Positions 27,512 through 37,386 are shown, counted from the stretch's first letter. The stretch is 64,000 nucleotides of DNA from Neobacillus ginsengisoli (GCF_030813055.1 NZ_JAUSTW010000003.1:248001-312000); one strand, 5' to 3'. Notes: generated from the sequence alone by a model not told the origin. Numbers and translations: made by a program.

Positions 27512-28213
27512 ATGCTTCATTCCAATGTAGTTAAAATGGATGTGATTTCAGATTTAAACCAGTTTGATATTTTTTCTTGCCTTCCAATAAAAACAGTGCA
27601 AAAATATCTTCCTTTTATTTATTATCGCACCTACAAGAAAAACCAACGGCTCTTTATGGAAGGAGACCCAAGAGATAAAATCTTCTTTTTGCTAGACGGG
27701 TATGTGATGTATGAGAGCGGCAGCGAAGAAGGCAGTATGCTCTACCTGGACTTTGTTAAAAATAATCAAATGTTTCCCTATGGGGGCCTATTTACCGATG
27801 ATGTATACCACAATACGGCCATCGCCGTGACAGATATCCATGTTTATTTCATCCAAACTCACGTGCTGGAGGATTTGCTGAAAACAAATTCTAAGTCCTT
27901 AATGTATGTGATCTCAAAGCTTTCCGATATTCTCAGCCTCCATCAAAAACGCGTACAAAAAATCCTTATCCCTTGTGCCCAGGAACGAGTTTTACATTCC
28001 CTGCAATTTTTGATGGATGATCTTGGTGAACAGGACGGCGACGATATTACCATCCCATGTCCACTTACCGCCTCCAATATCTCAAAACTATCCGGGACAA
28101 CGCGGGAAACCGTCAGTTTAATCATGAACCAATTAAAACGGGAACAGGTTATCTCTGTAACCTCCAAAATCATCAAAATTCACAAACCGGATTATTTTAA
28201 AGAAATTGGTTAA
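27512..28213 (+). CDS. arcR: Crp/Fnr-family regulator ArcR
   Basis: A 233-residue Crp/Fnr regulator: a cyclic-nucleotide-type beta barrel (residues about 25-130; FMEGDPRDKIFFLLDGYVMYESG), a long dimer helix, and a Crp helix-turn-helix (ASNISKLSGTTRETVSLIMNQLKRE). It has no N-terminal Cys cluster as in Fnr. In B. licheniformis and lactic bacteria the homologue ArcR activates the arc operon under oxygen limitation. Here it lies between argR and arcA, 32 bases after argR, and a matching dyad sits at -41.5 of the arcA promoter. Confidence 0.88.
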   Translation: MLHSNVVKMDVISDLNQFDIFSCLPIKTVQKYLPFIYYRTYKKNQRLFMEGDPRDKIFFLLDGYVMYESGSEEGSMLYLDFVKNNQMFPYGGLFTDDVYHNTAIAVTDIHVYFIQTHVLEDLLKTNSKSLMYVISKLSDILSLHQKRVQKILIPCAQERVLHSLQFLMDDLGEQDGDDITIPCPLTASNISKLSGTTRETVSLIMNQLKREQVISVTSKIIKIHKPDYFKEIG

Positions 28214-28239
28214 TAAAATTACATAAAACCATTCTGCAA

Positions 28240-28276
28240 AAAGACCGTTGATAGATTCATATCAATGGTCTTTTTA
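28240..28276 (+). terminator. Terminator after arcR
   Basis: AAAGACCGTTGATA pairs with TATCAATGGTCTTT around six bases and ends in TTTTT, so argR-arcR and arcABDC are separate units. Confidence 0.85.
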
Positions 28277-28336
28277 TGACGCTTACTATCGGAATTTTCA
28301 CAATTATAGAACTTTATAACCCTATTTTTAAATCTA

Positions 28337-28351
28337 TTCAATGATTATTCA
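28337..28351. promoter_or_regulatory. ARG box upstream of arcA
   Basis: The minus strand reads TGAATAATCATTGAA, close to the ARG box TGAATWWWWATTCA (about 12 of 14). It is centred about 160 bases upstream of the inferred arcA start site, compatible with ArgR-assisted activation. Confidence 0.5.
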
Positions 28352-28454
28352 CATGGTCCTGAAACGAAGTCTCGAATTAAATAAAAAAACTCAATAAATA
28401 TACATGAACCCTTATGTAACGGACAAAAAAACGTAATGATTTTAACATTTTGTT

Positions 28455-28497
28455 TGTTATGGACATTACAAAATGAACCGCTTACATGGCGTAAGAT
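28455..28497 (+). promoter_or_regulatory. Class II Crp/Fnr-type promoter of arcABDC
   Basis: TGTTATGGACATTACA (28455-28470) is a TGTnA-N6-TnACA dyad. A TAAGAT -10 is at 28492-28497, which puts the transcription start near 28504 and the dyad centre at -41.5, the canonical class II position. There is no good -35 box, as expected for an activator-dependent promoter; ArcR is the obvious activator. Confidence 0.65.
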
Positions 28498-28537
28498 AAG
28501 GGTGTAGCAAGGAGATACAAAAAAAGGAGGAAGAGAG

Positions 28538-29824
28538 ATGAGCAGTATAACAGAGATCGTTTCGACGCCCGAGATCCAAAAAAACAGAATGCATCCGATC
28601 AATGTTACATCGGAAATTGGTACGTTAAAAACCGTTCTACTCAAACGCCCTGGGAAAGAAGTAGAAAATCTCGTACCGGAGTATCTTCAAAGACTATTAT
28701 TTGATGATATCCCGTATTTACCGGTTATACAGCGGGAGCATGATTATTTTGCCGAGACATTAAAAAATAGAGGCATAGAAGTTTTATACCTAGAAAAATT
28801 GGTTGTTGAAACATTAAGTAATCAAGAATTACGAAAACAATTTATCGATGATATTTTACGAGAAAGCCAAGCAAATGTTAATGGAGCAGCGAAAGTATTG
28901 AAGGAATACCTCCTTTCCTTCCCTACTTCAGCAATGGTTGAAAAAATAATGAGCGGTGTACTTAAAAGAGAAATTGAAAAGAGTAAAAAAACACACCTTT
29001 ACGAGTTTATGGAAGATCATTATCCATTTTATTTAGATCCAATGCCAAACCTCTATTTTACCCGTGACCCGGCTGCAAGTATTGGAAACGGGATCTCGAT
29101 TAATAAAATGCGGGAACCCGCACGGCAGCGGGAGTCCTTATTTATGGAATATATCATAAACTATCACCCTCGCTTTGCTGGACACGATGTTCCTGTCTGG
29201 CTGGACCGAAGCTTTTCCTTCTCGATTGAAGGGGGAGATGAACTGATTCTTAGTAAGGAAGTCGTGGCCATCGGCGTTTCCGAACGTACCTCTGCTAAAG
29301 CAATCGAAAGGCTGGCCCTTAATTTATTTAAAAGACAGGATTCGACTAAGAAAGTGGTTGCCGTCGAGATACCTAAATGCCGTGCCTTTATGCACCTTGA
29401 TACGGTATTTACGATGGTCGATCATGATAAATTTACGATTCATCCGGCTATTCAAGGTCCACAGGGCAATATGAATGTCTATATTTTGGAAAAAAGTCCT
29501 GAAGCGGAAATTGCCACAATCTCACATCGGTCTAATCTGCAGGAAGCATTAAAAGAAGTATTAGGCCTAAGTGAACTAGTGTTAATACCTTGTGGAGGCG
29601 GCGATGAAATAGCCTCTTCGCGTGAACAATGGAATGATGGTTCCAATACCTTAGCGATTGCCCCGGGAGTAGTCGTTACGTATGATCGAAACTATATTTC
29701 TAATGATTTACTGCGCCAGCATGGAATGGAAGTGATTGAGATTACCAGCTCGGAATTATCCCGCGGCCGTGGGGGTCCACGTTGCATGAGCATGCCAATC
29801 GTTCGTGAAGACATCATTAACTAA
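28538..29824 (+). CDS. arcA: Arginine deiminase
   Basis: A 428-residue arginine deiminase that converts arginine to citrulline and ammonia. Key blocks: [45 protein letters not shown] (catalytic His) and [10 protein letters not shown] with the catalytic Cys close to the C-terminus. It is some 15-20 residues longer than common forms because of an N-terminal lead. AAAGGAGG precedes the ATG. First gene of arcABDC. Confidence 0.96.
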   Translation: MSSITEIVSTPEIQKNRMHPINVTSEIGTLKTVLLKRPGKEVENLVPEYLQRLLFDDIPYLPVIQREHDYFAETLKNRGIEVLYLEKLVVETLSNQELRKQFIDDILRESQANVNGAAKVLKEYLLSFPTSAMVEKIMSGVLKREIEKSKKTHLYEFMEDHYPFYLDPMPNLYFTRDPAASIGNGISINKMREPARQRESLFMEYIINYHPRFAGHDVPVWLDRSFSFSIEGGDELILSKEVVAIGVSERTSAKAIERLALNLFKRQDSTKKVVAVEIPKCRAFMHLDTVFTMVDHDKFTIHPAIQGPQGNMNVYILEKSPEAEIATISHRSNLQEALKEVLGLSELVLIPCGGGDEIASSREQWNDGSNTLAIAPGVVVTYDRNYISNDLLRQHGMEVIEITSSELSRGRGGPRCMSMPIVREDIIN

Positions 29825-29849
29825 TTTTACATAAAGGAGAGAGATTACG

Positions 29850-30860
29850 ATGTTAACAACCATTTCAAAATTTAATGGAAGAAGCTTTTTAGCAGAAAAG
29901 GATTTTTCAAAAGAAGAATTTATGTATCTGATCGATTTAGCCTTTCAATTAAAGGATGAAAAAAAACACGGTATTCCTCACCGCTATCTTGAAGGAAAAA
30001 ACATTGCCCTGCTTTTTGAAAAACCTTCAACACGCACTCGCTGTGCTTTTACTGTCGCCTGTACTGATTTAGGAGCACATCCTGAATATTTAGGTAAGGA
30101 TGACATCCAGCTGGGGAAAAAGGAATCGATTGAAGACACAGCCAAAGTTTTAGGCCGGATGTTTGACGGAATCGAATTCCGCGGCTTTGAGCATAAAAAA
30201 GTGGAAATGCTGGCTGAACATTCGGGCGTACCCGTTTGGAATGGTTTGACCGATTTATGGCATCCAACCCAAACACTCGCTGACTTTTTAACCGTAAAGG
30301 AAAACTTTGGCCGCCTTGAAGGAATTACATTCGTATATGTCGGGGATGGGCGGAACAATGTCGCCAACAGCCTGCTGGTAGGCGGTGCCCTTGTCGGTAT
30401 GGACGTTCGCATCTGTTCACCGGAATCCTTATTCCCTGCAGCAGAAATCGTTGAACTGGCTCAGGAATTAGCAAAACAATCAGGTGGGCGCGTGACAATC
30501 ACAAGCAATGTAGATGAAGGGGTTGCCGGAGCAGACGTCATCTACACAGATGTATGGGTTTCCATGGGGGAAGAAGACAAGTTTGAGGAAAGAATTGAGC
30601 TACTTTCTCCCTATCATGTCAAAATGGAGATGCTTGAAAAAACAGGTAATGAAAATGTCATTTTCCTCCATTGCCTCCCTGCTTTCCATGACCGGGAAAC
30701 TAGCTATGGAAAAGACATTTATACAAAACATGGTCTTGCAGAAATGGAAGTAACGGATGAGGTATTCCGCAGCAAGCATTCCAAGGTATTTGATCAGGCT
30801 GAAAACAGAATGCACACCATCAAAGCGGTTATGGCGGCTACACTGGGTAATCTTGTATAA
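29850..30860 (+). CDS. arcB: Catabolic ornithine carbamoyltransferase
   Basis: A 336-residue carbamoyltransferase. Carbamoyl phosphate binding is by STRTR ([10 protein letters not shown]), with [11 protein letters not shown] and the ornithine-site [10 protein letters not shown]. It phosphorolyses citrulline to ornithine and carbamoyl phosphate within the deiminase pathway. It follows arcA by 25 bases with its own GGAGAG site; context marks it as catabolic rather than biosynthetic. Confidence 0.95.
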   Translation: MLTTISKFNGRSFLAEKDFSKEEFMYLIDLAFQLKDEKKHGIPHRYLEGKNIALLFEKPSTRTRCAFTVACTDLGAHPEYLGKDDIQLGKKESIEDTAKVLGRMFDGIEFRGFEHKKVEMLAEHSGVPVWNGLTDLWHPTQTLADFLTVKENFGRLEGITFVYVGDGRNNVANSLLVGGALVGMDVRICSPESLFPAAEIVELAQELAKQSGGRVTITSNVDEGVAGADVIYTDVWVSMGEEDKFEERIELLSPYHVKMEMLEKTGNENVIFLHCLPAFHDRETSYGKDIYTKHGLAEMEVTDEVFRSKHSKVFDQAENRMHTIKAVMAATLGNLV

Positions 30861-30870
30861 AAATCACACA

Positions 30871-30898
30871 GGAGAAGGGATTTATTCTCCCTTCTCCG
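30871..30898 (+). other. Hairpin between arcB and arcD
   Basis: GGAGAAGGG and CCCTTCTCC form a perfect nine-bp stem. Only a short, broken T run follows, so it is more likely an mRNA-stability or partial-attenuation element inside the operon than a full terminator. Confidence 0.5.
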
Positions 30899-30938
30899 TT
30901 TATTTCTTACCAATCAAAAATGAAGGAGTGGAATCAAA

Positions 30939-32354
30939 ATGGCTAATGGAAAGAAGCTGGGACAGTTTTCATTAATCGCCATCGTAGTTGGCTCGATGAT
31001 CGGAGGCGGCGCATTTAACCTTGCAACCGATATGGCCGGCGGTGCTTCAGCAGGGGCAATCATCATTGGTTGGGTGATTACCGGTATTGGAATGATTGCC
31101 CTGGGACTTTGTTTTCAAAATCTAACAGATAAACGTCCGGACCTTGACGGGGGAATCTTCAGTTATGCATCAGAAGGTTTTGGGAAATTCATGGGCTTTA
31201 ACAGTGCATGGGGCTACTGGTTCTCAGCCTGGCTCGGAAATGTAGCCTACGCCACCTTATTATTTTCATCGATCGGCTATTTCCTCCCTGTATTTAAAGG
31301 CGGACAAAATGTTGCCTCTATCATCGGGGCAAGCCTTCTTCTATGGCTGGTGCATTCCTTAATCCTGCGTGGCGTCCAGTCGGCGGCATTAGTAAATCTG
31401 ATTACCACCATAGCAAAATTAGTACCGGTGTTCTTATTTTTAATCATCGCCATTTTTGCCTTTCATTTTAAAACATTTACTGCAGGTTTTTGGGGAACAA
31501 ATAGTGCTTTCCACTTTAGTGATGTGATGGGGCAGGTAAAAAGTACGATGCTTGTTACGCTATGGGTATTTATCGGCATCGAAGGCGCAGTAGTTTTATC
31601 AAGTCGTGCACAAAATAAAAAAGATGTTGGGAAAGCAACGATAATCGGACTACTTGGAACGCTAGTTATTTATATCCTTATTTCAATAATGAGTTTGGGT
31701 GTGATGAGCAGATCGCAAGTGGCGCATTTAGATCACCCTTCTATGGCATTTGTTTTTGAAAGTATTGTTGGTAAATGGGGAGCAACGGTTATCAATATTG
31801 GCTTAATTATCTCGGTTCTCGGAGCCTGGTTAGGATGGACATTGCTGGCATCGGAAATTCCATTTCTGGCGGCCAAAAGCAAGCTGTTTCCAAAATGGTT
31901 TGCCAAAGAAAACAAAAATGGTGCTCCAATCAATTCCTTATGGATCACGAACGGATTCATCCAACTATTCCTATTGACCTTCTTATTCACTGATAAGGCC
32001 TATAACTTTGCCTTTTCGTTAGCCTCATCAGCGATTTTAATCCCTTATGCATTTTCTGCCTTTTATCAGCTTAAATACTCACTGGCAACCAAACAATCAG
32101 ATCGAACGAAAAATATTATGATCGGTGTAGTAGCCAGCATTTATAGTATCTGGATGATTTATGCAGCCGGAGTCAGTTATCTATTATTAACGATGATCTT
32201 ATATGTTCCCGGAGTCTTGGTGTTTAGAAGCGTTCAAAAAGAAGCCAAATTACAATCTATCTTTACGAAAGGCGAGCTGGCAACAGCAATTGTTTTTGCA
32301 TTATTTGCAGTTCTTGCCATTTATGAATTAGTAAATGGAACTTTGAGTATTTGA
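30939..32354 (+). CDS. arcD: Arginine/ornithine antiporter
   Basis: A 471-residue APA-family antiporter with about twelve helices and the helix-1 signature [12 protein letters not shown]. It exchanges extracellular arginine for intracellular ornithine without net energy cost. Placed between arcB and arcC with a GAAGGAG site. Its relative at 6489-7925 shares the same architecture (W-rich [13 protein letters not shown] segment here, SSWGYWVGNLAGN there). Confidence 0.92.
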   Translation: MANGKKLGQFSLIAIVVGSMIGGGAFNLATDMAGGASAGAIIIGWVITGIGMIALGLCFQNLTDKRPDLDGGIFSYASEGFGKFMGFNSAWGYWFSAWLGNVAYATLLFSSIGYFLPVFKGGQNVASIIGASLLLWLVHSLILRGVQSAALVNLITTIAKLVPVFLFLIIAIFAFHFKTFTAGFWGTNSAFHFSDVMGQVKSTMLVTLWVFIGIEGAVVLSSRAQNKKDVGKATIIGLLGTLVIYILISIMSLGVMSRSQVAHLDHPSMAFVFESIVGKWGATVINIGLIISVLGAWLGWTLLASEIPFLAAKSKLFPKWFAKENKNGAPINSLWITNGFIQLFLLTFLFTDKAYNFAFSLASSAILIPYAFSAFYQLKYSLATKQSDRTKNIMIGVVASIYSIWMIYAAGVSYLLLTMILYVPGVLVFRSVQKEAKLQSIFTKGELATAIVFALFAVLAIYELVNGTLSI

Positions 32355-32394
32355 TTTTATAATTGGAAATTCAACAATATTGGAGGTTTTTACG

Positions 32395-33357
32395 ATGATG
32401 AGAAAAAAAGCAGTGATTGCTTTAGGCGGCAATGCCATTCAATCAGGTGATGGAACTGCAGAAGCGCAGCAAAAGGCTATTGAAAATACAGCAAAACAGC
32501 TGGTCGATTTTATCGAAAACGGAATAGATATCATTATATCTCACGGTAATGGCCCGCAGGTCGGAAACATCTTATTACAACAAAAAGCAGCTGATTCTGT
32601 AAAAAATCCAGCGATGCCGCTTGATACCTGCGGTGCTATGAGTCAGGGAATGATCGGGTACTGGATGCAGAATGCAATGGACAAGGCAATTAAAGAGCGG
32701 GGCATGGTGAAAAATATTGTGACGGTTGTCACCCGCGTTGTCGTAGATAAAAATGACCCTGCTTTTACTAATCCTACCAAGCCAATCGGACCTTTTTACA
32801 GTGAAAAAGAGGCTCGAAAAATAATGGAAGAAACTAGTTCGTTTTTTAAAGAAGATGCAGGCCGCGGCTGGAGACGGGTTGTAGCTTCACCTAAACCAGT
32901 CAGTATTAAAGAGTATTCGATTATTAATTCGCTAGTCGAGCAAGGTACTATTGTCATCTCTGTCGGCGGCGGTGGAATCCCGGTAATTGAAACAGAAAAT
33001 GGCTTAGTTGGAGTTGAAGCCGTAATCGATAAAGATTTCGCTTCCCAAAAGCTTGCTGAATTAGTCGATGCTGATGCATTAATTATCCTTACTGCAGTTG
33101 ACAATGTATACATTGACTATAACAAACCCACACAACGGAAGTTAGAAGATATCAGTGTAGGAGAATTAAAAGCATTTATCGAATCCGGCCACTTTGCCGC
33201 TGGCAGCATGCTTCCGAAAGTCGAAGCAGCGATCCATTTCGCTGAAACGAGCCCCGTGCGCAAAACAATTATCACCTCATTAAACCAGGCTTTTAACGCG
33301 ATTGAGGGAAAAGCCGGGACGGTTGTATCCATGCATGGTGCTCCGGTTACGGTGTAA
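32395..33357 (+). CDS. arcC: Carbamate kinase
   Basis: A 320-residue carbamate kinase that makes ATP from carbamoyl phosphate and ADP. Blocks: [46 protein letters not shown] and [30 protein letters not shown]. The frame opens at 32380, but the GGAGG site fits ATG at 32395. Last gene of the deiminase operon; a hairpin with Ts follows. Confidence 0.95.
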   Translation: MMRKKAVIALGGNAIQSGDGTAEAQQKAIENTAKQLVDFIENGIDIIISHGNGPQVGNILLQQKAADSVKNPAMPLDTCGAMSQGMIGYWMQNAMDKAIKERGMVKNIVTVVTRVVVDKNDPAFTNPTKPIGPFYSEKEARKIMEETSSFFKEDAGRGWRRVVASPKPVSIKEYSIINSLVEQGTIVISVGGGGIPVIETENGLVGVEAVIDKDFASQKLAELVDADALIILTAVDNVYIDYNKPTQRKLEDISVGELKAFIESGHFAAGSMLPKVEAAIHFAETSPVRKTIITSLNQAFNAIEGKAGTVVSMHGAPVTV

Positions 33358-33370
33358 CATTTATTTTAAT

Positions 33371-33416
33371 AGGACCATGAGTATCTAAAAAGGGCTTACC
33401 TGTGTAGGTCCTTTTT
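33371..33416 (+). terminator. Terminator after arcC
   Basis: AGGACC (33371) can pair with GGTCCT (33407), and an alternative AAAAAGG/CCTTTTT stem encloses ACC/GGT. Ts follow. It ends the arcABDC unit. Confidence 0.65.
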
Positions 33417-33549
33417 ATGTTAATCCAAGAGGTTTTTCAAGAGAATTGTAGTTATTCTTTTAAATGAAGATAAATAGTTCCTCGGCTAACATTTGCCCTG
33501 TCGGATATATAGCAGAAACATAATACTTACAATTGTTAAATGAACGCAA

Positions 33550-33569
33550 TTTGTTTATTAGTAAACAAA
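33550..33569. promoter_or_regulatory. Palindromic operator upstream of the TetR stub
   Basis: TTTGTTTATTAGTAAACAAA is a perfect 8-4-8 inverted repeat, the usual form of a TetR-family operator. It lies 36 bases before the start of a truncated TetR reading frame. Confidence 0.55.
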
Positions 33570-33605
33570 TAAACGAAAATTGTTAATTATCTTTTAGAAA
33601 GTTTG

Positions 33606-33937
33606 GTGGACCTTAAAATATCTAAAGTGGATAGAAGAATAGCCAAGAGCCAAGAAGCTATAAAAAAAGCTGTGATTGAACTGATGTCTGAAAAAAGTTT
33701 TGATGACATTACAATCCAATTGGGCAAGTATTGTTAGTTACTGGTGGTGAAGGTTGGTATCAAGAAGAAGGAAAACCAGCTCAATTACTCAAAACGGGTG
33801 ATGTGGCGAATATTCCGCCGAATGTGAAACATTGGCATGGTGCGACAAAAGACAGTTGGTTTGTACACTTAGCAATTACACCAGGACAAACGGATTGGTT
33901 TGAACCTGTCGATGATGAATGGTTTAATAAATTATAA
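33606..33937 (+). pseudogene. TetR/cupin deletion chimera
   Basis: From GTG at 33606 the frame gives VDLKISKVDRRIAKSQEAIK and KSFDDITIQ, the start of a TetR helix-turn-helix, then stops at 33735-33737. The overlapping +1 frame from about 33722 reads GQVLLVTGGEGWYQEEGKPA and continues through KTGDVANIPPNVKHWHG to 33937, the metal-binding C-terminal half of a small cupin of the carboxymuconolactone-decarboxylase-associated type. The two halves meet out of frame, so a deletion joined two genes and destroyed both. The operator upstream survives. Confidence 0.7.
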
Positions 33938-34131
33938 TTTGAAACTACTATATCATCACAAAAGGATGAAATAATTGCGATTTCATCCTTTAAATTATTC
34001 TCCATTCTGCAAATGATGGAATCCGGAGGAACCATGCTTTTCGAAGACGCTTGGTGAGCAATGAAAAGGCTCATGCGGTCTATGGAAAAAAACTTTGAAT
34101 CCATTTAAAAGAAGAAAACAATCTATTAAAC

Positions 34132-34557
34132 TTAATTTTGTACTGCCCTTTCCACCCCTTTAGTCTTTGATACAATTGAATCAATTGACAAAAAGCGGCT
34201 GCCGTTTAAAACGTGGTAAAGGGCGATAATCATTAATGATAGTTCTAGTTCATATCCAGTCATCTTCCCGTTACCTGTAAGACCAGCTGGTAATTTTACA
34301 AATAAAATGGCTCCAGCCAATATTAACACAAAAAAGGACGAAACAATTCTTGTACCCAATCCCAATATGATTGCGATTCCACCCACCAATTCGATGCTTG
34401 CAACTACATATGCCATGAAACTAGGTATTCCTAAACTATGGAACCAAACTCCAATATTATCAATACCACCTTGGAATTTTGACAAACCATGTACAAAGAA
34501 AGTAATACCTAATACAACCCTTAATAGTAATGAACCAATTTCTTGATTTTTCCGCAT
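34132..34557 (-). CDS. DoxX-family membrane protein
   Basis: A 141-residue DoxX/DoxD protein with four membrane helices and the family pattern RVVLGITFFVHGLSKFQGG, LGIPSFMAYVVASIELVGGIAIILGLGTR. DoxX proteins are linked to redox or thiol stress and quinone-related functions, but this one's role is not known. The open frame starts at 34623, but GGAG fits ATG at 34557. A BlaI-type operator lies just upstream, so it should be repressed by the BlaI homologue coded at 36239-36655. Confidence 0.82.
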   Translation of the reverse strand: MRKNQEIGSLLLRVVLGITFFVHGLSKFQGGIDNIGVWFHSLGIPSFMAYVVASIELVGGIAIILGLGTRIVSSFFVLILAGAILFVKLPAGLTGNGKMTGYELELSLMIIALYHVLNGSRFLSIDSIVSKTKGVERAVQN

Positions 34558-34579
34558 TTTTTTTCTCCTTTCAAAATTA

Positions 34580-34598
34580 ACACTATAAAATGTAGTGT
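34580..34598. promoter_or_regulatory. BlaI-type operator upstream of doxX
   Basis: ACACTATAAAATGTAGTGT is a near-perfect dyad that matches the operators at 34740 and 36666. BlaI/MecI/CopY repressors bind TACA-TGTA-centred dyads of this kind. Confidence 0.65.
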
Positions 34599-34739
34599 AA
34601 AAATATATAAAAATTCTAGACATGCTATTTCTAGAATCTCTTCTAATAAAAGTAAATCAAAAAACAATTAGGTCAGTATAAAAACATTATTAAATAATTT
34701 AAAAACAAATAATTTTTGACTTACACCAATTATTTAATT

Positions 34740-34758
34740 ACACTACACATTGTAGTGT
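34740..34758. promoter_or_regulatory. BlaI-type operator upstream of the extra lspA
   Basis: ACACTACACATTGTAGTGT is a perfect 8-3-8 inverted repeat, the best copy of the three. It sits in the divergent region between doxX and lspA and is positioned for the plus-strand gene. Confidence 0.75.
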
Positions 34759-34832
34759 TATAATTTATATCCGTCAAGGAAAAAGGACAACTTAACATTT
34801 ATCACAAAAATTCCTGAGGGGAGTCCAAATTC

Positions 34833-35294
34833 TTGTATTATTTGTTTATTATCTTTGTGATTATAATCGACCAACTATCCAAATATTGGATTCGTACTCA
34901 TCTAAAATTAGAAAGTTCCATGGAAGTCTGGAAAGGTGTTCTGAATCTTACCAACTATGAAAATAGTGGAGCGGCATTTAGTTCCTTTCAAGGGTACGGA
35001 CGCTTCTTTGTTCCAATTGCTTTTTTAACCGTTATCATCGTCTTAAAACATCGCAGCGGTATAAAAAATAAGCGGCTTATAATGGATTTAGGCACTGGCC
35101 TTTTAATTGGAGGGGCAATCGGAAATATGATGGATCGGATTTTGTATAATCAGGTTACGGACTTTATCAGCTTTCATTTCAGCAATGGTATTCTTAACTT
35201 TGCAGATTACGCCATTCAATTTGGTATCATTTTTCTATTATTAGACTTGGCCATTAACTACTTTTTAAATAGAAAAACAAAAGATACCTTATAA
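34833..35294 (+). CDS. lspA: Signal peptidase II paralogue
   Basis: A 153-residue prolipoprotein signal peptidase with four helices. Catalytic Asp residues are in GNMMDRI and ILNFADYAI; ENSGAAFS and VTDFI are also conserved. It cleaves lipoprotein signal peptides before the lipid-modified Cys. The start is TTG after a GAGGGGAG site. It is not in the usual lspA-rluD-pyrR setting and is under a BlaI-type operator, so it is probably a second, inducible copy; the primary lspA should lie elsewhere. Confidence 0.85.
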   Translation: MYYLFIIFVIIIDQLSKYWIRTHLKLESSMEVWKGVLNLTNYENSGAAFSSFQGYGRFFVPIAFLTVIIVLKHRSGIKNKRLIMDLGTGLLIGGAIGNMMDRILYNQVTDFISFHFSNGILNFADYAIQFGIIFLLLDLAINYFLNRKTKDTL

Positions 35295-35387
35295 AGAAAC
35301 TTAGCGGGTCGTCCGTCCTTACGACTTCCCGCAACAGTTTAAATAATCAATTCTATAAGGCTTTATTTGTCTACATTCATATCATAG

Positions 35388-36239
35388 TTACACAATAATC
35401 ATTAAAATGATTGACAAAATCATGACATTAACCGAAATAATAATCGATTTTATTTGTAATTTAAAAGGCAATGTATAATATGGTTCAATTAATTGTTTAA
35501 GCCTGTAATCGATAGTCCCATCCGCAAAAGGTACAAGTAAGGAATTAGTTTTATAATCTAAGTGAGTATTTATCAACTTTAACAAGGCACTACCTAATCC
35601 GAGTTCAGAACCCATTCGTGTAATCGCATATTCATCTGCCACTAGTTCAATAATAATTTTAAAATTTTTATAAGCCCATTTGGTAAGAGGAATATACCAC
35701 ATAACTTCATAGATCATCTTCAAAACAAAGATTTTTAAGGTATCATGATATTTTTGGTGGGCAGTCTCATGGTAAATAACAGCTTCTAGCTCGGTTTTGT
35801 CTAGCATCTTAATTAAATTCGTAGAAAGGAGTATAAATGGATTTCGGAGCCCAAAAGTAAGAGCAATCAGTTCATTACTATTAATGACAATAATATCCCT
35901 TCCACTCCTATTAAATCTTTGATTCATTTCAATTGTTTTTTCTCTATTGGTTAGATGACCAATTTTTTTCTTCAATCTATTTGTATTTACCACTTGCTGT
36001 ATGATCTTTTTACATAAAACCAATATTGAAAAGACTACATAGGTATTAACTAGTAATAAAACTACGTAATATTCAACTGTACCCTTTTTAAATATCCTAA
36101 TACAAAACTGAAAGATATTATCAAAGAATGTTGGACCAAACAAAATATTGGCAAGATACAATCCCAATTGAATACATAAAACCATTCCAAAACAAAGACC
36201 TACACCTAAAACAAAAAATGACTTATTTCTCCACAACAT
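35388..36239 (-). CDS. M56-family (BlaR1-like) metallopeptidase without sensor domain
   Basis: A 283-residue membrane protein: helices near residues 10-32 and 57-77, a cytoplasmic gluzincin domain with HETAH (157-161) and ELVADEYA (third zinc ligand Glu about 199), and a C-terminal helix (about 265-283). It ends there, so the penicillin-binding sensor domain of BlaR1/MecR1 is absent. Its ATG shares one base with the blaI TAA. By analogy it would inactivate the BlaI homologue when an envelope signal is sensed by the membrane part. Confidence 0.82.
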   Translation of the reverse strand: MLWRNKSFFVLGVGLCFGMVLCIQLGLYLANILFGPTFFDNIFQFCIRIFKKGTVEYYVVLLLVNTYVVFSILVLCKKIIQQVVNTNRLKKKIGHLTNREKTIEMNQRFNRSGRDIIVINSNELIALTFGLRNPFILLSTNLIKMLDKTELEAVIYHETAHQKYHDTLKIFVLKMIYEVMWYIPLTKWAYKNFKIIIELVADEYAITRMGSELGLGSALLKLINTHLDYKTNSLLVPFADGTIDYRLKQLIEPYYTLPFKLQIKSIIISVNVMILSIILMIIV

Positions 36240-36655
36240 TACTTATTACCCTTTTTTAATTGTTCAAGTTTTTGCTCAAGTTTATCGAGCAAGTTTGGAT
36301 TAACATCTTCCAAGGAATCAAGCATGTGATTTACTATCATCTCACCAAATTCATCTAAAAGGTTTTCAGTAAGCTTCTTTGACTGTTCATCAATAAATTC
36401 CGTTTTTGTTTTAATTGGTTTATAAAGCGAAGTTCTTCTTTCGACTCTCTTTTCGAGTATCTTTTTTTCTACTAGTCGATTCATTACTGTCATGACAGTA
36501 TTAAAATTAATGGATCTTTCTTTTTCGATTAACTGTTGAACCTCTTTGATGCTCTTTTCATTTCCATTCCATAAAATATCCATAATCTTCGCTTCTAGCG
36601 GTCCAAAAAAACGATTCAAACCAACCTTATCGTAACGGAAGTTTTTAATGCTCAT
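36239..36655 (-). CDS. BlaI/MecI-family repressor
   Basis: A 138-residue winged-helix repressor: LEAKIMDILWNGNEKSIKEVQQLI and INFNTVMTVMNRLVEKKILEKR form the DNA-binding domain, followed by a helical dimerisation tail. Family members are cleaved near an Asn-Phe bond in this region; INFN is present. GGAGG fits ATG at 36655 rather than the open 36694 start. Three similar operators (34580, 34740, 36666) define a small regulon: itself with the M56 gene, doxX and lspA. Confidence 0.85.
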   Translation of the reverse strand: MSIKNFRYDKVGLNRFFGPLEAKIMDILWNGNEKSIKEVQQLIEKERSINFNTVMTVMNRLVEKKILEKRVERRTSLYKPIKTKTEFIDEQSKKLTENLLDEFGEMIVNHMLDSLEDVNPNLLDKLEQKLEQLKKGNK

Positions 36656-36665
36656 AATTACACCT

Positions 36666-36684
36666 CCATTACATATTGTAGTGC
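36666..36684. promoter_or_regulatory. BlaI-type operator at the blaI promoter
   Basis: CCATTACA-TAT-TGTAGTGC matches the right half of the perfect operator at 34740 and most of the left half. It lies directly before the ribosome site of the BlaI gene, consistent with autorepression. Confidence 0.6.
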
Positions 36685-36842
36685 AAAAAGACAAGACTGA
36701 AAATAGTTGTAAAACAAAATTTAAAGTTTTTAAAATAAATGTAAAGCTTAAGGCTAACTAAAACGGCATGTTGGTTCCATTATTATAAATGAAAAAAAAT
36801 GACACTACAGGAACCAATAATAAGAACGTCATTCATCAATCC

Positions 36843-37028
36843 TTATTTCTTCAAATTCTCTGTATGTAGGGATAACAGAGAGTACAGCACAAATAATAAC
36901 ATTTTCAAGCATATTATAAGGAGAGTTAAAAATAAGAACAAATATACTGATAAAAGTGAAGCTGAAAATATAATCCCTTAAATGGGCATGATGATGATAA
37001 TTACTAAATACGCTTTTTCTTCATCCAT
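36843..37028 (-). pseudogene. Small two-helix membrane protein with an in-frame TAA
   Basis: ATG at 37028 follows a strong GGAGGGG site and reads MDEEKAYLVIIIIMPI, then TAA at 36978-36980, and continues in the same frame as a hydrophobic GIIFSASLLSVYLFLFLTLL to HTENLKK and a stop at 36843. The site and the shared frame suggest a small membrane protein broken by one nonsense change. In AT-rich DNA this could be chance. Confidence 0.35.
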
Positions 37029-37143
37029 TATTTTTCCCCTCCATATTCGATTCCATTGTAGTTAGGAATATGGTTAAAAAGAAACAGGAAAATAGTTAAT
37101 GAATTGTTAAGTTATTGTAAATGGAATCTTTTAGAATTGTTTT

Positions 37144-37386
37144 ATGTTCATTTACGGAATCGATTGTAAGAATAATGGACTTGTGGTAAAACAGTTTACG
37201 AACCCTTACTTTAAATTCACTTTCAAGAATGTCGTGCTTAGTAGATTTTTATATAACAAAATAAAATATGAACTGGACCAGGTTATATGTAATGGTGACG
37301 ACATAACGGAGGTCATACTAGAACTAGATAAAACCAGGACGCCATTACAGGCGTCCTTAATGTCAGAGGATTTTTTCACTATATAG
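37144..37386 (+). CDS. Uncertain 80-aa reading frame
   Basis: The frame encodes a mixed alpha/beta-looking peptide (MFIYGIDCKNNGLVVKQF at the start) with no known motif and no Shine-Dalgarno sequence. A perfect AGGACGCC/GGCGTCCT hairpin (37336-37357) lies inside it, which argues that part of the stretch is a terminator-like element. The 866-base gap 36656-37521 otherwise holds only the operator, a relic and A/T-rich sequence. Confidence 0.25.
   Translation: MFIYGIDCKNNGLVVKQFTNPYFKFTFKNVVLSRFLYNKIKYELDQVICNGDDITEVILELDKTRTPLQASLMSEDFFTI

Noticed and set aside
34000..34110. Short frame starting near 34034 (MLFEDAW)
   Set aside because: It stops after seven codons and later frames show no family likeness; treated as non-coding.
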